Below are positions 1-5,108 of a stretch of DNA of 5,108 nucleotides, one piece after another. Positions within the stretch are counted from its first letter, which is position 1; each line of letters opens with the position of its first letter. The position numbers were made by a program, and so were the translations under genes. This DNA comes from Prevotellaceae bacterium (GTDB lineage: Bacteria > Bacteroidota > Bacteroidia > Bacteroidales > UBA932). The notes beneath the pieces were generated by a model that worked only from the letters and a program-made list of their open reading frames with translations, made no database searches and had not been told where the DNA came from. The stretch spans positions 1 through 5,108 of the forward strand of contig JAITOI010000034.1 in assembly GCA_031289995.1 (NCBI GenBank), in the 5' to 3' direction.

Positions 1-438
1 AGCACTATTAGCGTAACGGGTACCGCCACCAATAGCGAAGCAAGGGTAGCGGGCAACGTGGTCGACACTTCGCTCGTGGTGGGCAGCAACACCATTACGC
101 TTACCGTTACGGCGCCTGATGGCAAGACGACGAACGTTTATACGGTTACGGTGGTGCGTGCTGCTGGCAGCAACGATGCAACGTTGAGCGGCATCACGCT
201 GAGCCCGGGAGCGCTATCGCCGACGTTTCATCCAGACACCACCGCCTACACGGTGAACGTTGCCAACAGCGTTAGCAGCATAACCGTAACGGGTGTCAAA
301 AACCATAGCGCAGCATCGGTGGCGGGCAACGTTACCGACACCTCGCTGATGGTGGGCAGTAACACCATCATTACGCTCACCGTTACGGCAGAGGACGGCA
401 CGACGAAGAAAAACTATACGGTTACGGTGGTTCGCGCC
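1..438 (+). repeat. Two tandem cadherin-like beta-sandwich repeats within the surface protein
   Basis: The first repeat (1-162) is cut by the window edge; the second is complete (about 166-438). They share SITVTG/TISVTG, VAGNV.DTSL, VGSNTI.TLTVTA.DG and YTVTVVRA, and the DNA is also similar. The second copy carries one extra Ile codon (ATC ATT instead of ATT) in the SNTI-TLTV strand. Domains of this type are common stalk or spacer modules in secreted Bacteroidota proteins. Further copies may lie upstream. Confidence 0.85.
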
Positions 439-1197
439 TGCGGCAGCAGCAGCAGCTATACCGCCAACGGCGTATCGTTCGAGATGGTTGCCGTTCCGGG
501 CGGGATAACCAATTTGCCAACTATACCTGTAAGTAGCGGTATCGATGTTACGCTCAGCTCGTTTAATATCGGCAAGTACGAGGTAACGCAGGGCTTGTGG
601 GAGGCTGTGATGGGCACTACCTATCCGGGCACAGCACCGTCCCCTACTTATGGCAAGGGCCCCAACTTTCCTGTTTACTTCGTAACTTGGGAAGATATTG
701 TTGGTACAGGCGGTAGCGTAGGCTATACCGTAAACGGCGTTGCCTATTATACCAACGGCTTTTGCTATAAGCTAAGCCAGGCGGAAGGCAGCGGCAAGCA
801 GTTCCGCCTACCCACCGAAGCGGAGTGGGAGTATGCCGCCAAAGGTGGACAGCAGACGCATAGCTACGAGTACAGCGGCAGCAATACGGTTGGCGATGTG
901 GCGTGGTACAACGGCAATGCGGGCGGCATATTGCACGCGGAGGATGACACCAGAGCCCCCAACGAATTGTGCATTTATAACATGAGCGGCAACGCATGGG
1001 AGTGGTGCAGCGACTTGCACGATAGCAGCTATCCATCCGGAACGGACAATCCTACGGGTGCTTCAGTGGGCACTGACCGCATCATGCGCAGCGGCTTCTG
1101 GGGTGGTACCGCCTCTCAAAGCGCCGTCTCCTCCCGCTTCCCCTTCGGGCCCAGCACCCGCGCCTACAGCCTTGGCTTCCGCCTTGCCTTGCCTTAG
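1..1197 (+). CDS. Cadherin-like repeat / FGE-sulfatase-domain surface protein (5'-truncated), candidate DGR target
   Basis: The reading frame is open from the first base, so the gene starts upstream; 398 codons are visible before the TAG stop. A GTG at 58 could be read as a start but falls inside a repeat domain, so I reject it. Visible residues 1-54 and 56-146 are two cadherin-like beta-sandwich repeats (TSLVVGSNTITLTV, TVTVVRA). From about residue 155 follows a formylglycine-generating-enzyme-like domain: FEMVAVPGG, GKYEVTQGLWEAVMG, RLPTEAEWEYAAKGG, NMSGNAWEWCSD and a terminal LGFRLALP. The two catalytic copper-binding cysteines of true FGE (human C336/C341) have no counterpart in the aligned C-terminal stretch, so sulfatase activation is unlikely; a ligand-binding lectin-like role is more plausible. 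The N-terminus and any export signal lie outside the window. Domain assignment is confident; function is inferred. Confidence 0.93.
   Translation, partial: STISVTGTATNSEARVAGNVVDTSLVVGSNTITLTVTAPDGKTTNVYTVTVVRAAGSNDATLSGITLSPGALSPTFHPDTTAYTVNVANSVSSITVTGVKNHSAASVAGNVTDTSLMVGSNTIITLTVTAEDGTTKKNYTVTVVRACGSSSSYTANGVSFEMVAVPGGITNLPTIPVSSGIDVTLSSFNIGKYEVTQGLWEAVMGTTYPGTAPSPTYGKGPNFPVYFVTWEDIVGTGGSVGYTVNGVAYYTNGFCYKLSQAEGSGKQFRLPTEAEWEYAAKGGQQTHSYEYSGSNTVGDVAWYNGNAGGILHAEDDTRAPNELCIYNMSGNAWEWCSDLHDSSYPSGTDNPTGASVGTDRIMRSGFWGGTASQSAVSSRFPFGPSTRAYSLGFRLALP
1096..1185 (+). other. Candidate DGR variable region at the 3' end of the FGE-like gene
   Basis: This stretch aligns without gaps to the C-terminal consensus of FGE-like proteins, usually seen as R.xRGGSWNNNA..CR..NR....P..RNNN.GFR. 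The framework residues remain: W (1099), A (1111), R (1135), P (1150), R (1159) and LGFR (1171-1182). The positions that are normally Asn or Ser carry F, G, G, T, S, V, S, F, P, F, S, T, A, Y and S. Of the 25 codons from 1096 to 1170, 22 end in C or T, and only 8 of 75 bases are A. This fits adenine-specific mutagenesis of an AAC-rich template. The conserved segment at 1171-1194 could be the initiation-of-mutagenic-homing site. No template repeat or reverse transcriptase is visible here, so the call is inferential. Confidence 0.55.
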
Positions 1198-1260
1198 TTT
1201 TTCCTGTGTCGGGCCATCCGCCCTCCGCTCTACCATTGGATAAATCCAACTGCAGGCATG

Positions 1261-1344
1261 AGAATTGGACTAAAGCCCCCTGCTGGTTATAGCAGCGGGG
1301 GGGGCTTTAGCCCAATTCTTGTTGTTGTCGGTTTCAACCGGCGG
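1261..1344. repeat. Dispersed palindromic repeat, copy A (hairpin plus GGTTTCAACCGG tail)
   Basis: The left arm (1261-1284) and right arm (1291-1319) form a long stem, agaattgg.ctaaagcccc pairing with ggggctttag.ccaattct with one mismatch, an apical tgct/agca stem and a six-base loop. The 3' tail contains the short palindrome cggtttcaaccg. A second copy of the 3' half lies at 1653-1715. It sits 63 bp downstream of the surface-protein stop codon and could end transcription, but no T-tract follows it. It therefore looks more like a REP/MITE-type intergenic repeat than a dedicated terminator. Confidence 0.75.
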
Positions 1345-1357
1345 TTACGATGGCTGC

Positions 1358-1541
1358 GGAAACCTCATTTCCACCTAATTTTTCTAACAAAACCACCTCA
1401 GTAGAGACCTGGCGTGCCGCGTCTTTACAACCTCATTACCTCATTGAAATTTTAATGAGGTAATGAGGTTGGGAGTATGGTACCATCTTGTGCTACTGAG
1501 GTGGTTTTGTTGAAGAAAAATTAGGTAGAAATGCGGTTGCC
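1358..1541. repeat. Nested long inverted repeat (MITE-like or structured element)
   Basis: The outer arms at 1358-1404 and 1493-1541 are near-perfect inverted copies, including ctaattttt...acaaaaccacctcagtag, with a few mismatches and a 2-nt indel. Inside lies a second, perfect inverted repeat (1428-1471). Short self-complementary pieces fill the junctions: agac...gtct at 1405-1424 and the 10-bp palindrome atggtaccat at 1477-1486. Folded, it would be a long stem carrying a branched head. There is no transposase and no coding potential. I see no convincing target-site duplication, so mobility is inferred only from the architecture. Confidence 0.8.
1428..1471. repeat. Perfect 18-bp inner hairpin of the nested element
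   Basis: The arm 1428-1445 is an exact reverse complement of 1454-1471, separated by the 8-base loop gaaatttt. Each arm is itself a doubled octamer (acctcatt acctcatt). The same octamer also begins the outer left arm near 1362, which suggests the structure grew by duplication of one motif. Confidence 0.85.
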
Positions 1542-1559
1542 GGAAATAGTAAAGTCCTG

Positions 1560-1611
1560 CCGTGCGCACGGAGCACAGGCCTTATTCAGGGCACTGCCTA
1601 CACCCGTGCGC
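1560..1611. repeat. Small GC-rich hairpin with palindrome ccgtgcgcacgg
   Basis: The sequence at 1560-1571 is a perfect 12-bp palindrome. Its right half (gcgcacgg, 1564-1571) can alternatively pair with ccgtgcgc at 1604-1611, with a further aggc/gcct pairing (1577-1580 with 1596-1599) inside. The two folds are mutually exclusive. It lies between the nested inverted repeat and repeat copy B and may be part of the same composite repeat. Function is unknown. Confidence 0.5.
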
Positions 1612-1652
1612 CATGCAGAACGCTTAATGTTTTGATGCGGTTGCCCTGCCCT

Positions 1653-1715
1653 TGCTGGTTATGGCAGCGGGGCTTTAGCCCAATTCTCCTTCTTGCCGTC
1701 GGTTTCAACCGGCGG
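1653..1715. repeat. Dispersed palindromic repeat, copy B (left arm missing)
   Basis: This 63-bp stretch matches 1281-1344 closely: tgctggttat.gcagcgg, ggctttagcccaattct, then cggtttcaaccggcgg. The upstream arm that makes copy A a long hairpin is absent or degraded, and the G-run is shorter (4 G against 8). It is in direct orientation relative to copy A, so the two copies bracket the nested inverted repeat and the small hairpin. Confidence 0.75.
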
Positions 1716-1716
1716 T

Positions 1717-1873
1717 ACACAGCCGCTGGCATTGTCGCAAATCGCACAGTCGCAAATCGCAAATCGCACACAGCCGCTGGCATTGTCGCAAATCGCAAAT
1801 CGCAAATCTCACAGTCGCACATCGCACACAGTCACTGGCATTGTCGCACATCTCACATCACAAATCTCACATC
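1717..1873. repeat. Heptamer tandem array (tcgcaaa/tcacatc-type) with 51/58-bp higher-order repeat
   Basis: Degenerate 7-bp units (cgcaaat, cgcacat, ctcacat) are interrupted three times by a longer module resembling acacagccgctggcattgtcgca, at 1717, 1768 and 1826. The spacings are 51 and 58 bp, so they differ by exactly one heptamer. The third copy has diverged (gtcactgg). The array ends about 70 bp before the next gene. Open frames across it, on either strand, are low-complexity by-products rather than genes. Confidence 0.85.
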
Positions 1874-1930
1874 TTTTTTAAACCTTTCGCCCTCCCCGTC
1901 GTCAAACCACTCGTGCAACAAACTAAAAAT

Positions 1931-1938
1931 TATTTTTG
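1931..1938 (+). promoter_or_regulatory. Possible Bacteroidota -7 box (TATTTTTG) just upstream of the first Spy-like gene
   Basis: TATTTTTG fits the Bacteroidota -7 consensus TAnnTTTG, in an AT-rich leader immediately after the repeat array. Against it, no TTTG -33 element is seen at the expected spacing, and the box ends only 2 bp before the ATG, which would demand a leaderless transcript. The AT-rich stretch may instead simply aid translation initiation, since no Shine-Dalgarno sequence is present. Confidence 0.2.
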
Positions 1939-1940
1939 TT

Positions 1941-2363
1941 ATGAAAAAGATTATGTTACTCATGGCGCTGGCGCTCACCTGTACGGTAGCAACGGCGCAA
2001 CCCAATGGCGGTGGGCGCATGTCGCCCGAAGAGCGCAAGCAGCGCACCGAGCAGCGCCGCCAGCAGCGCAACACCGAGCTGCGCGAAAAGCTCGCCCTGA
2101 GCGAGGCCGTCGCAGTCAAGGTGGACAGCGTGAACAAGAAGTACGACGCGCAGCAGGACGAGCTGTTCGCATCGGCTTCGCAAGGCTCCGACCGGCAGGC
2201 CATGCGCACGCGGATGGAGAGCATCACCAGCGCCTGCACCGCCGAGGTGAAGCTACACCTCACCGCCGAGCAGCAGGCCAAGTACGACGCCTACCTCAAG
2301 GAGAAGGCGAAGGAGCAAGAGCAGCAGCGCGCCAACCGTGGCGGTGGTGGCGGCAACAGGTAA
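1941..2363 (+). CDS. Small secreted Spy/CpxP-like (LTxxQ) helical protein
   Basis: This encodes 140 residues. I chose the ATG at 1941 because it begins a clear signal peptide (MKKIMLLMALALTCTVATA, cleavage before Q20); the open frame continues upstream only through the tandem repeat. The mature protein is highly charged and predicted helical. It has an Arg/Gln/Glu-rich segment (28-50), an LxLSE-type helix (51-70) and a second motif LTAEQQAKYDAYLKEK (107-122) that resembles the LTxxQ repeat of Spy/CpxP periplasmic chaperones. It ends in a Gln/Glu-rich helix and a short Gly tail (ANRGGGGGNR). The cysteine at 99 is the only one after the signal peptide. It is the first of four co-directional genes, so a periplasmic chaperone or stress-sensing role is plausible. 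The family match is by motif only. Confidence 0.85.
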   Translation: MKKIMLLMALALTCTVATAQPNGGGRMSPEERKQRTEQRRQQRNTELREKLALSEAVAVKVDSVNKKYDAQQDELFASASQGSDRQAMRTRMESITSACTAEVKLHLTAEQQAKYDAYLKEKAKEQEQQRANRGGGGGNR

Positions 2364-2402
2364 GCGATTTTTTCCAAGAAAATTTTTTGCCAGATTAACG
2401 CC

Positions 2403-2780
2403 ATGACCAGCGAAAAAAAACTGCCGTTTTCCGTTCCGACAGGCTACTTTGAAAGCCTGCCGGAACGGATTATTGCGCGCTGCGAAGCGGAGCGCAACGC
2501 CGCGCCAGCCTACGTTCCGCGCTGGGTGCGCCTGCGCTCGCAGCTGGCGCTTGCCGCAAGCTTTGCGCTGCTGGTAGGCCTGTCGTACCTGGGCGCAAGG
2601 CACATCACCAGCCTGCTGCAAAGCGACGACGAGGCGCAAACATTGGCCTACGCCGTGAGCTCCATCTACGTGGCCAACTACGACGAGGACGCGGACGACG
2701 ACAGCAACGCCCTCGACGAGGAAGCCATCGTGGAGTACCTGCTGTGCACCGCTGCACACGAAGAATTACTTGAAAACTAA
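2403..2780 (+). CDS. Single-pass membrane anti-sigma-factor-like protein
   Basis: This 125-residue protein starts at the ATG at 2403, 39 bp after the previous stop. The N-terminus LPFSVPTGYFESLPERIIARCE (7-28) matches the 'F.VP.GYFE.L.ERI' signature common in short Bacteroidota proteins encoded beside ECF sigma factors. One hydrophobic segment (about 47-64, LALAASFALLVGLSYLGA) predicts a single membrane span with an Arg-rich cytoplasmic flank (RWVRLR). The C-terminal part is very acidic (YDEDADDDSNALDEE, then AIVEYLL), as in that family. The expected role is to hold a sigma factor at the inner membrane until an envelope signal arrives. There is no zinc-binding HxxxCxxC motif, and no sigma factor gene is in the window. 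The assignment is inferred from signature and topology. Confidence 0.75.
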   Translation: MTSEKKLPFSVPTGYFESLPERIIARCEAERNAAPAYVPRWVRLRSQLALAASFALLVGLSYLGARHITSLLQSDDEAQTLAYAVSSIYVANYDEDADDDSNALDEEAIVEYLLCTAAHEELLEN

Positions 2781-2785
2781 ACAAC

Positions 2786-2790
2786 GGAGG
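2786..2790 (+). promoter_or_regulatory. Shine-Dalgarno-like GGAGG that fixes the start of the second Spy-like gene
   Basis: GGAGG lies 9 bases before the ATG at 2800 and just after the stop of the anti-sigma-like gene (2778-2780). It supports ATG 2800 over the in-frame TTG at 2770, which would overlap the preceding gene and place ten charged residues before the signal peptide. The other starts in this window lack such a motif, as is usual in Bacteroidota. Confidence 0.6.
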
Positions 2791-2799
2791 ACACAAAAA

Positions 2800-3291
2800 A
2801 TGAACAAGACACTACTTCTGATTTTGGCGCTGGCCTTCGCCTCGGCGAGCTACGCGCAGCCGCCCAAGGGCAACGACGGCAAGGGCAAGCCGCACCACCA
2901 CGACGACAGCGACTCCACGCGCAAGCTGTGGCAGGAGCAAATTCACGCCCGCAAAGCCGCCTACTTCACCACCCAGATTGACCTCACGGGCGAGGAAGCG
3001 CAAGCCTTTTGGCCCATCTACAACGACTTCTGGAAGCGGCGCAACAAGCTGTTCGACGAGCGCAACAACATCCTGCACAAGGTGCGCCACGACAAGGTGG
3101 ACGACAAAAAAGCCGCGCAGCTAACGCAGCGGCTGATAGAAAACTTGCAGGACGACGTGAACCTGGCGCGCGAGTACAACGACAAATTTGCCAAGGTGCT
3201 GCCGCCGCTCAAGCTGCTCAAGTACCACCAGGCCGAAGAGTCGTTCAAGCGAGAGCTGATAAAGGTTTTGCGCGAACCACAGAAACCATAA
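2800..3291 (+). CDS. Secreted Spy/CpxP-like periplasmic protein with His/Asp-rich patch
   Basis: This encodes 163 residues. The signal peptide is MNKTLLLILALAFASASYA, cleaved before Q20. Next comes a polar, possibly metal-binding patch (KGKPHHHDDSDS, 28-39). The core then begins with YFTTQIDLTGEEAQAFWPIYNDFWKRRNKLFDER (55-88), the form of the LTxxQ repeat typical of Bacteroidota proteins often annotated as periplasmic heavy-metal sensors or Spy-like. The rest is helical and charged (DDKKAAQLTQRLIENLQDD, then LPPLKLLKYHQAEESFKREL). The gene follows the anti-sigma-like gene by 19 bp, so the two are surely co-transcribed. A likely role is as a periplasmic chaperone or as the signal-sensing partner of the anti-sigma-like protein. 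Metal binding is a guess from the three adjacent histidines. Confidence 0.85.
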   Translation: MNKTLLLILALAFASASYAQPPKGNDGKGKPHHHDDSDSTRKLWQEQIHARKAAYFTTQIDLTGEEAQAFWPIYNDFWKRRNKLFDERNNILHKVRHDKVDDKKAAQLTQRLIENLQDDVNLAREYNDKFAKVLPPLKLLKYHQAEESFKRELIKVLREPQKP

Positions 3292-3342
3292 ATTCCAATT
3301 TTAGATTATTTTTCATCACCAAAAACATTGAGCTACTATTTC

Positions 3343-5108
3343 ATGAACAAGAGCCTTGCCCGCAAGCTGAGCTGCGCCGTTGCGCTGTCGTCGGGCCTAT
3401 TTTTTGCCACCGGCACGCAGGCCGCAAGCCTGAAAGGAACGCTGGTTGACGCCCGCAACGGAAGCCCGCTCATCGGCACGGTGGTGCAGGCAACGAGCGC
3501 TGCCGATAGCACGCAGCGCTTCTACGCCACCACCGCCGTCGACGGCTCATTCAGCCTCAAAGGGCTAACCGCCCAGCGCTACAAGCTAAGCGCAAAGTAC
3601 CTCGGGTACAAGGATTGGACAACCACCGCCGACCTCAAAGACGAGGACAAAGACCTTGGCAAAATACGCATGAGCAGCGGGGAAATTGACCTCAACGAGG
3701 TGGAGGTTACGGGCAAAGCCGTACGCGCCGAGCAGCGCGGCGACCCCACCTCGTTCAACGTCGATTCGTACAAGGTTACGCAGGACGCCACCACCGAAGA
3801 CCTGCTCAAAAAGCTGCCCGGCGTAACCGTCGAGGACGGCACGGTGAAAACCCAGGGCGAAGACGTGAAGCGCGTGCTGGTGGACGGCAAGCCATTTTTT
3901 GGCGACGACCCCACCATCGCCATCCGCAACTTGCCCGCCGATGCGATTTCCAAAATCGAGGTCTACGACCGCATGAGCGACCAAGCTCAGCTCACCGGTT
4001 TCGACGACGGCAACTCCGAAAAAACGCTCAACATCATCACCAAAGAAGACCGCCGCTCGGGGCAGTTTGGCCGCGTTTATGCAGGCGGTGGGCAGGATAT
4101 TTTGGCGGGCGAGGGCGCAGGCGATTTTCGCTACAGCGCAGGCGGCAACGTGAGCTTGTTCAACAACCAGCGCCGCATATCGCTGGTGGCCATGAGCAAC
4201 AACGTCAACCAGCAGCAGTTTGCCCAGGAAGACCTCGTGAGCTCGAGCGGCGGCGGACGGCGCGGCGGGCGTGGCTTTGGCGGCGGAAGCGCGGCAGGCA
4301 TTGCCACCACGCACGCGCTCGGCCTCAACTACTCCGACATGTGGGGCAAAAAAATAGAGGTTACCGGCAGCTACTTTGTGAACGCCATGGAGAGCACGTC
4401 GGAGCGCGAAAGCCACCGCCAGTACTTGCGCGGGCAAGACTCGATACAGCTCTACGACTCGCGCTCCAACAGCACCATTACCAACCTCAACCACCGCTTC
4501 AACCTGCGCATGGAGTACAAAATTGACGACAAAAAATCGCTGCTCTACACGCCCAACCTCAGCTTCCAAACGCGCGAATCGGAAAGCGCCAGCAACTCGC
4601 AAATGGTTGGCCTGAGCGGCGCCAACGCCAGCAACTCGGCGCAGAGCCACGCCCTCAACTTCCGCAACGAGCTGCTCTGGAGGCAAAGCTTCGACAAAAA
4701 AGGACGCTCGTTTTCGGTCTCGATGCGCTTCAACATTGGCGACGGCGAAGCCAACAGCTCCGTGCTCAACAACACCTGGAGCCTTGGCGACACCATCCGC
4801 CGCGACCAAAAATCGGAGAACCCCAGCAACGACTACTCCCTAAGCGGAGGCCTCAACTACACCGAGCCGCTGGGCACGCACGGCATCGCCATGCTGAGCT
4901 ACGACCTGAGCTACGCGCCCGGCAAAAGCAACAAGCACACCTACAACCTCGACTCGCTCACCCGCACCTACTCCAACATCGACTCGCTCTACTCCAACAT
5001 CTACAGCAACGACTACATCACGCACCGCGCAGGCCTCAGCTACCGCTACCGCACCGAAGCGCTCAACGCCTCGGTGGGCGTGGATGCCGAGTACGCCATG
5101 CTCGACGG
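3343..5108 (+). CDS. TonB-dependent-receptor-like outer-membrane beta-barrel protein (3'-truncated)
   Basis: The frame is open from the ATG at 3343 to the window end (588 complete codons). Residues 1-27 form a signal peptide (cleavage near GTQA/AS). Residues 28-112 are a carboxypeptidase-regulatory-like Ig domain (LKGTLVDARNGSPLIGTVV, DGSFSLKGL, YLGYK). About 118-235 is a plug domain, with LNEVEVTG, DLLKKLPGVTVEDG, VKRVLVDGKPFFGDDP, AISKIEVYD and KTLNIITKED. From about 240 comes a barrel rich in alternating aromatic/polar strands (AGGGQDILAG, SLFNNQRRISLVAMSNN). A Gly/Arg-rich loop (residues 300-318) is common in this family. The plug style and the missing canonical TonB box suggest an OMP_b-brl_3-type outer-membrane protein rather than a SusC nutrient importer. 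It follows the Spy-like gene by 51 bp with no terminator, so it is probably the operon's final or main cargo. The substrate is unknown. Such proteins usually reach 800-1000 residues, so roughly a third is missing. Confidence 0.92.
   Translation, partial: MNKSLARKLSCAVALSSGLFFATGTQAASLKGTLVDARNGSPLIGTVVQATSAADSTQRFYATTAVDGSFSLKGLTAQRYKLSAKYLGYKDWTTTADLKDEDKDLGKIRMSSGEIDLNEVEVTGKAVRAEQRGDPTSFNVDSYKVTQDATTEDLLKKLPGVTVEDGTVKTQGEDVKRVLVDGKPFFGDDPTIAIRNLPADAISKIEVYDRMSDQAQLTGFDDGNSEKTLNIITKEDRRSGQFGRVYAGGGQDILAGEGAGDFRYSAGGNVSLFNNQRRISLVAMSNNVNQQQFAQEDLVSSSGGGRRGGRGFGGGSAAGIATTHALGLNYSDMWGKKIEVTGSYFVNAMESTSERESHRQYLRGQDSIQLYDSRSNSTITNLNHRFNLRMEYKIDDKKSLLYTPNLSFQTRESESASNSQMVGLSGANASNSAQSHALNFRNELLWRQSFDKKGRSFSVSMRFNIGDGEANSSVLNNTWSLGDTIRRDQKSENPSNDYSLSGGLNYTEPLGTHGIAMLSYDLSYAPGKSNKHTYNLDSLTRTYSNIDSLYSNIYSNDYITHRAGLSYRYRTEALNASVGVDAEYAMLD

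Noticed and set aside
1236..1249. Small ttgga/tccaa hairpin downstream of the FGE-like gene, considered as a DGR homing-associated hairpin
   Set aside because: The stem is only 5 bp with a TAAA loop, lies ~40 bp past the stop codon, and is weaker than DGR hairpins described for phage BPP-1. It could easily be chance.
1598..1822. Minus-strand open frame of 74 codons across the repeats
   Set aside because: Its sequence is simply the translated hairpin repeat and heptamer array (CDLRFAT repeated); it has no independent coding evidence.
1358..1873. Possible CRISPR array
   Set aside because: The repeats are 7-bp units or long palindromes without uniform 20-40 bp unique spacers, and no cas genes are nearby.
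1632..1940. 103-codon N-terminal extension of the first Spy-like protein
   Set aside because: It reads through the tandem repeat in the same frame. The internal ATG at 1941 begins a textbook signal peptide, so the extension is accidental.
1198..1940. Searched the gene-free region for a DGR template repeat or a small accessory gene
   Set aside because: No AAC-rich near-copy of the variable region and no reverse-transcriptase motif is visible; the region is explained by palindromes and tandem repeats.
4420..4510. AAC-rich stretch in the barrel gene considered as a template repeat
   Set aside because: It encodes ordinary Asn-rich barrel loops in frame and does not align with the FGE variable region.
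3586..4809. A 407-codon open frame on the minus strand
   Set aside because: It is antisense to the well-supported outer-membrane barrel gene. The translation is Ala/Val/Arg-rich with no recognisable domain, as expected from reading GC-rich codons in reverse.

Overview
The window looks like a Bacteroidota (probably Bacteroidales-type) chromosome fragment. The evidence is a TonB-receptor-like outer-membrane protein of the phylum's characteristic carboxypeptidase-regulatory/plug/barrel type, an anti-sigma-like protein with the N-terminal 'PF.VP.GYFE.LPERI' signature, Spy/CpxP-like secreted proteins, AT-rich rather than Shine-Dalgarno leaders before most genes, and a cadherin-like/FGE-sulfatase surface protein. 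The coding DNA is GC-rich for this phylum (many GCC, CGC and GAC codons).

Left part (1-1197): the 3' end of a secreted or surface protein, with two cadherin-like beta-sandwich repeats followed by a formylglycine-generating-enzyme-like (C-type-lectin-fold) domain. Its last ~30 codons look like the variable region of a diversity-generating retroelement (DGR) target. The invariant framework residues of the family are kept, and nearly every position that is normally Asn (AAC) is replaced by a different residue encoded by NNC/NNT. No reverse transcriptase or template repeat lies in the window, so any DGR would have to act from elsewhere in the genome.

Middle part (1198-1940): about 740 bp with no credible gene, almost entirely repeats. 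It holds two copies of a hairpin-forming dispersed repeat that bracket a ~184-bp nested inverted-repeat element (47/49-bp outer arms and an 18-bp perfect inner stem). These are followed by a small GC-rich hairpin and a heptamer-based tandem array organised in a 51/58-bp higher-order repeat.

Right part (1941-5108): a co-directional, tightly spaced set of four genes. In order they are a small secreted Spy/CpxP-like protein, a single-pass membrane anti-sigma-like protein, a second secreted LTxxQ-like protein with a His/Asp patch, and a large TonB-receptor-like outer-membrane beta-barrel protein that runs off the window. This resembles envelope-stress loci of Bacteroidota in which an ECF sigma factor precedes the anti-sigma-like gene, but no sigma-factor gene is present here. 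The repeat block sits where one might have been expected. The combined role, outer-membrane protein homeostasis or stress response, is inferred.
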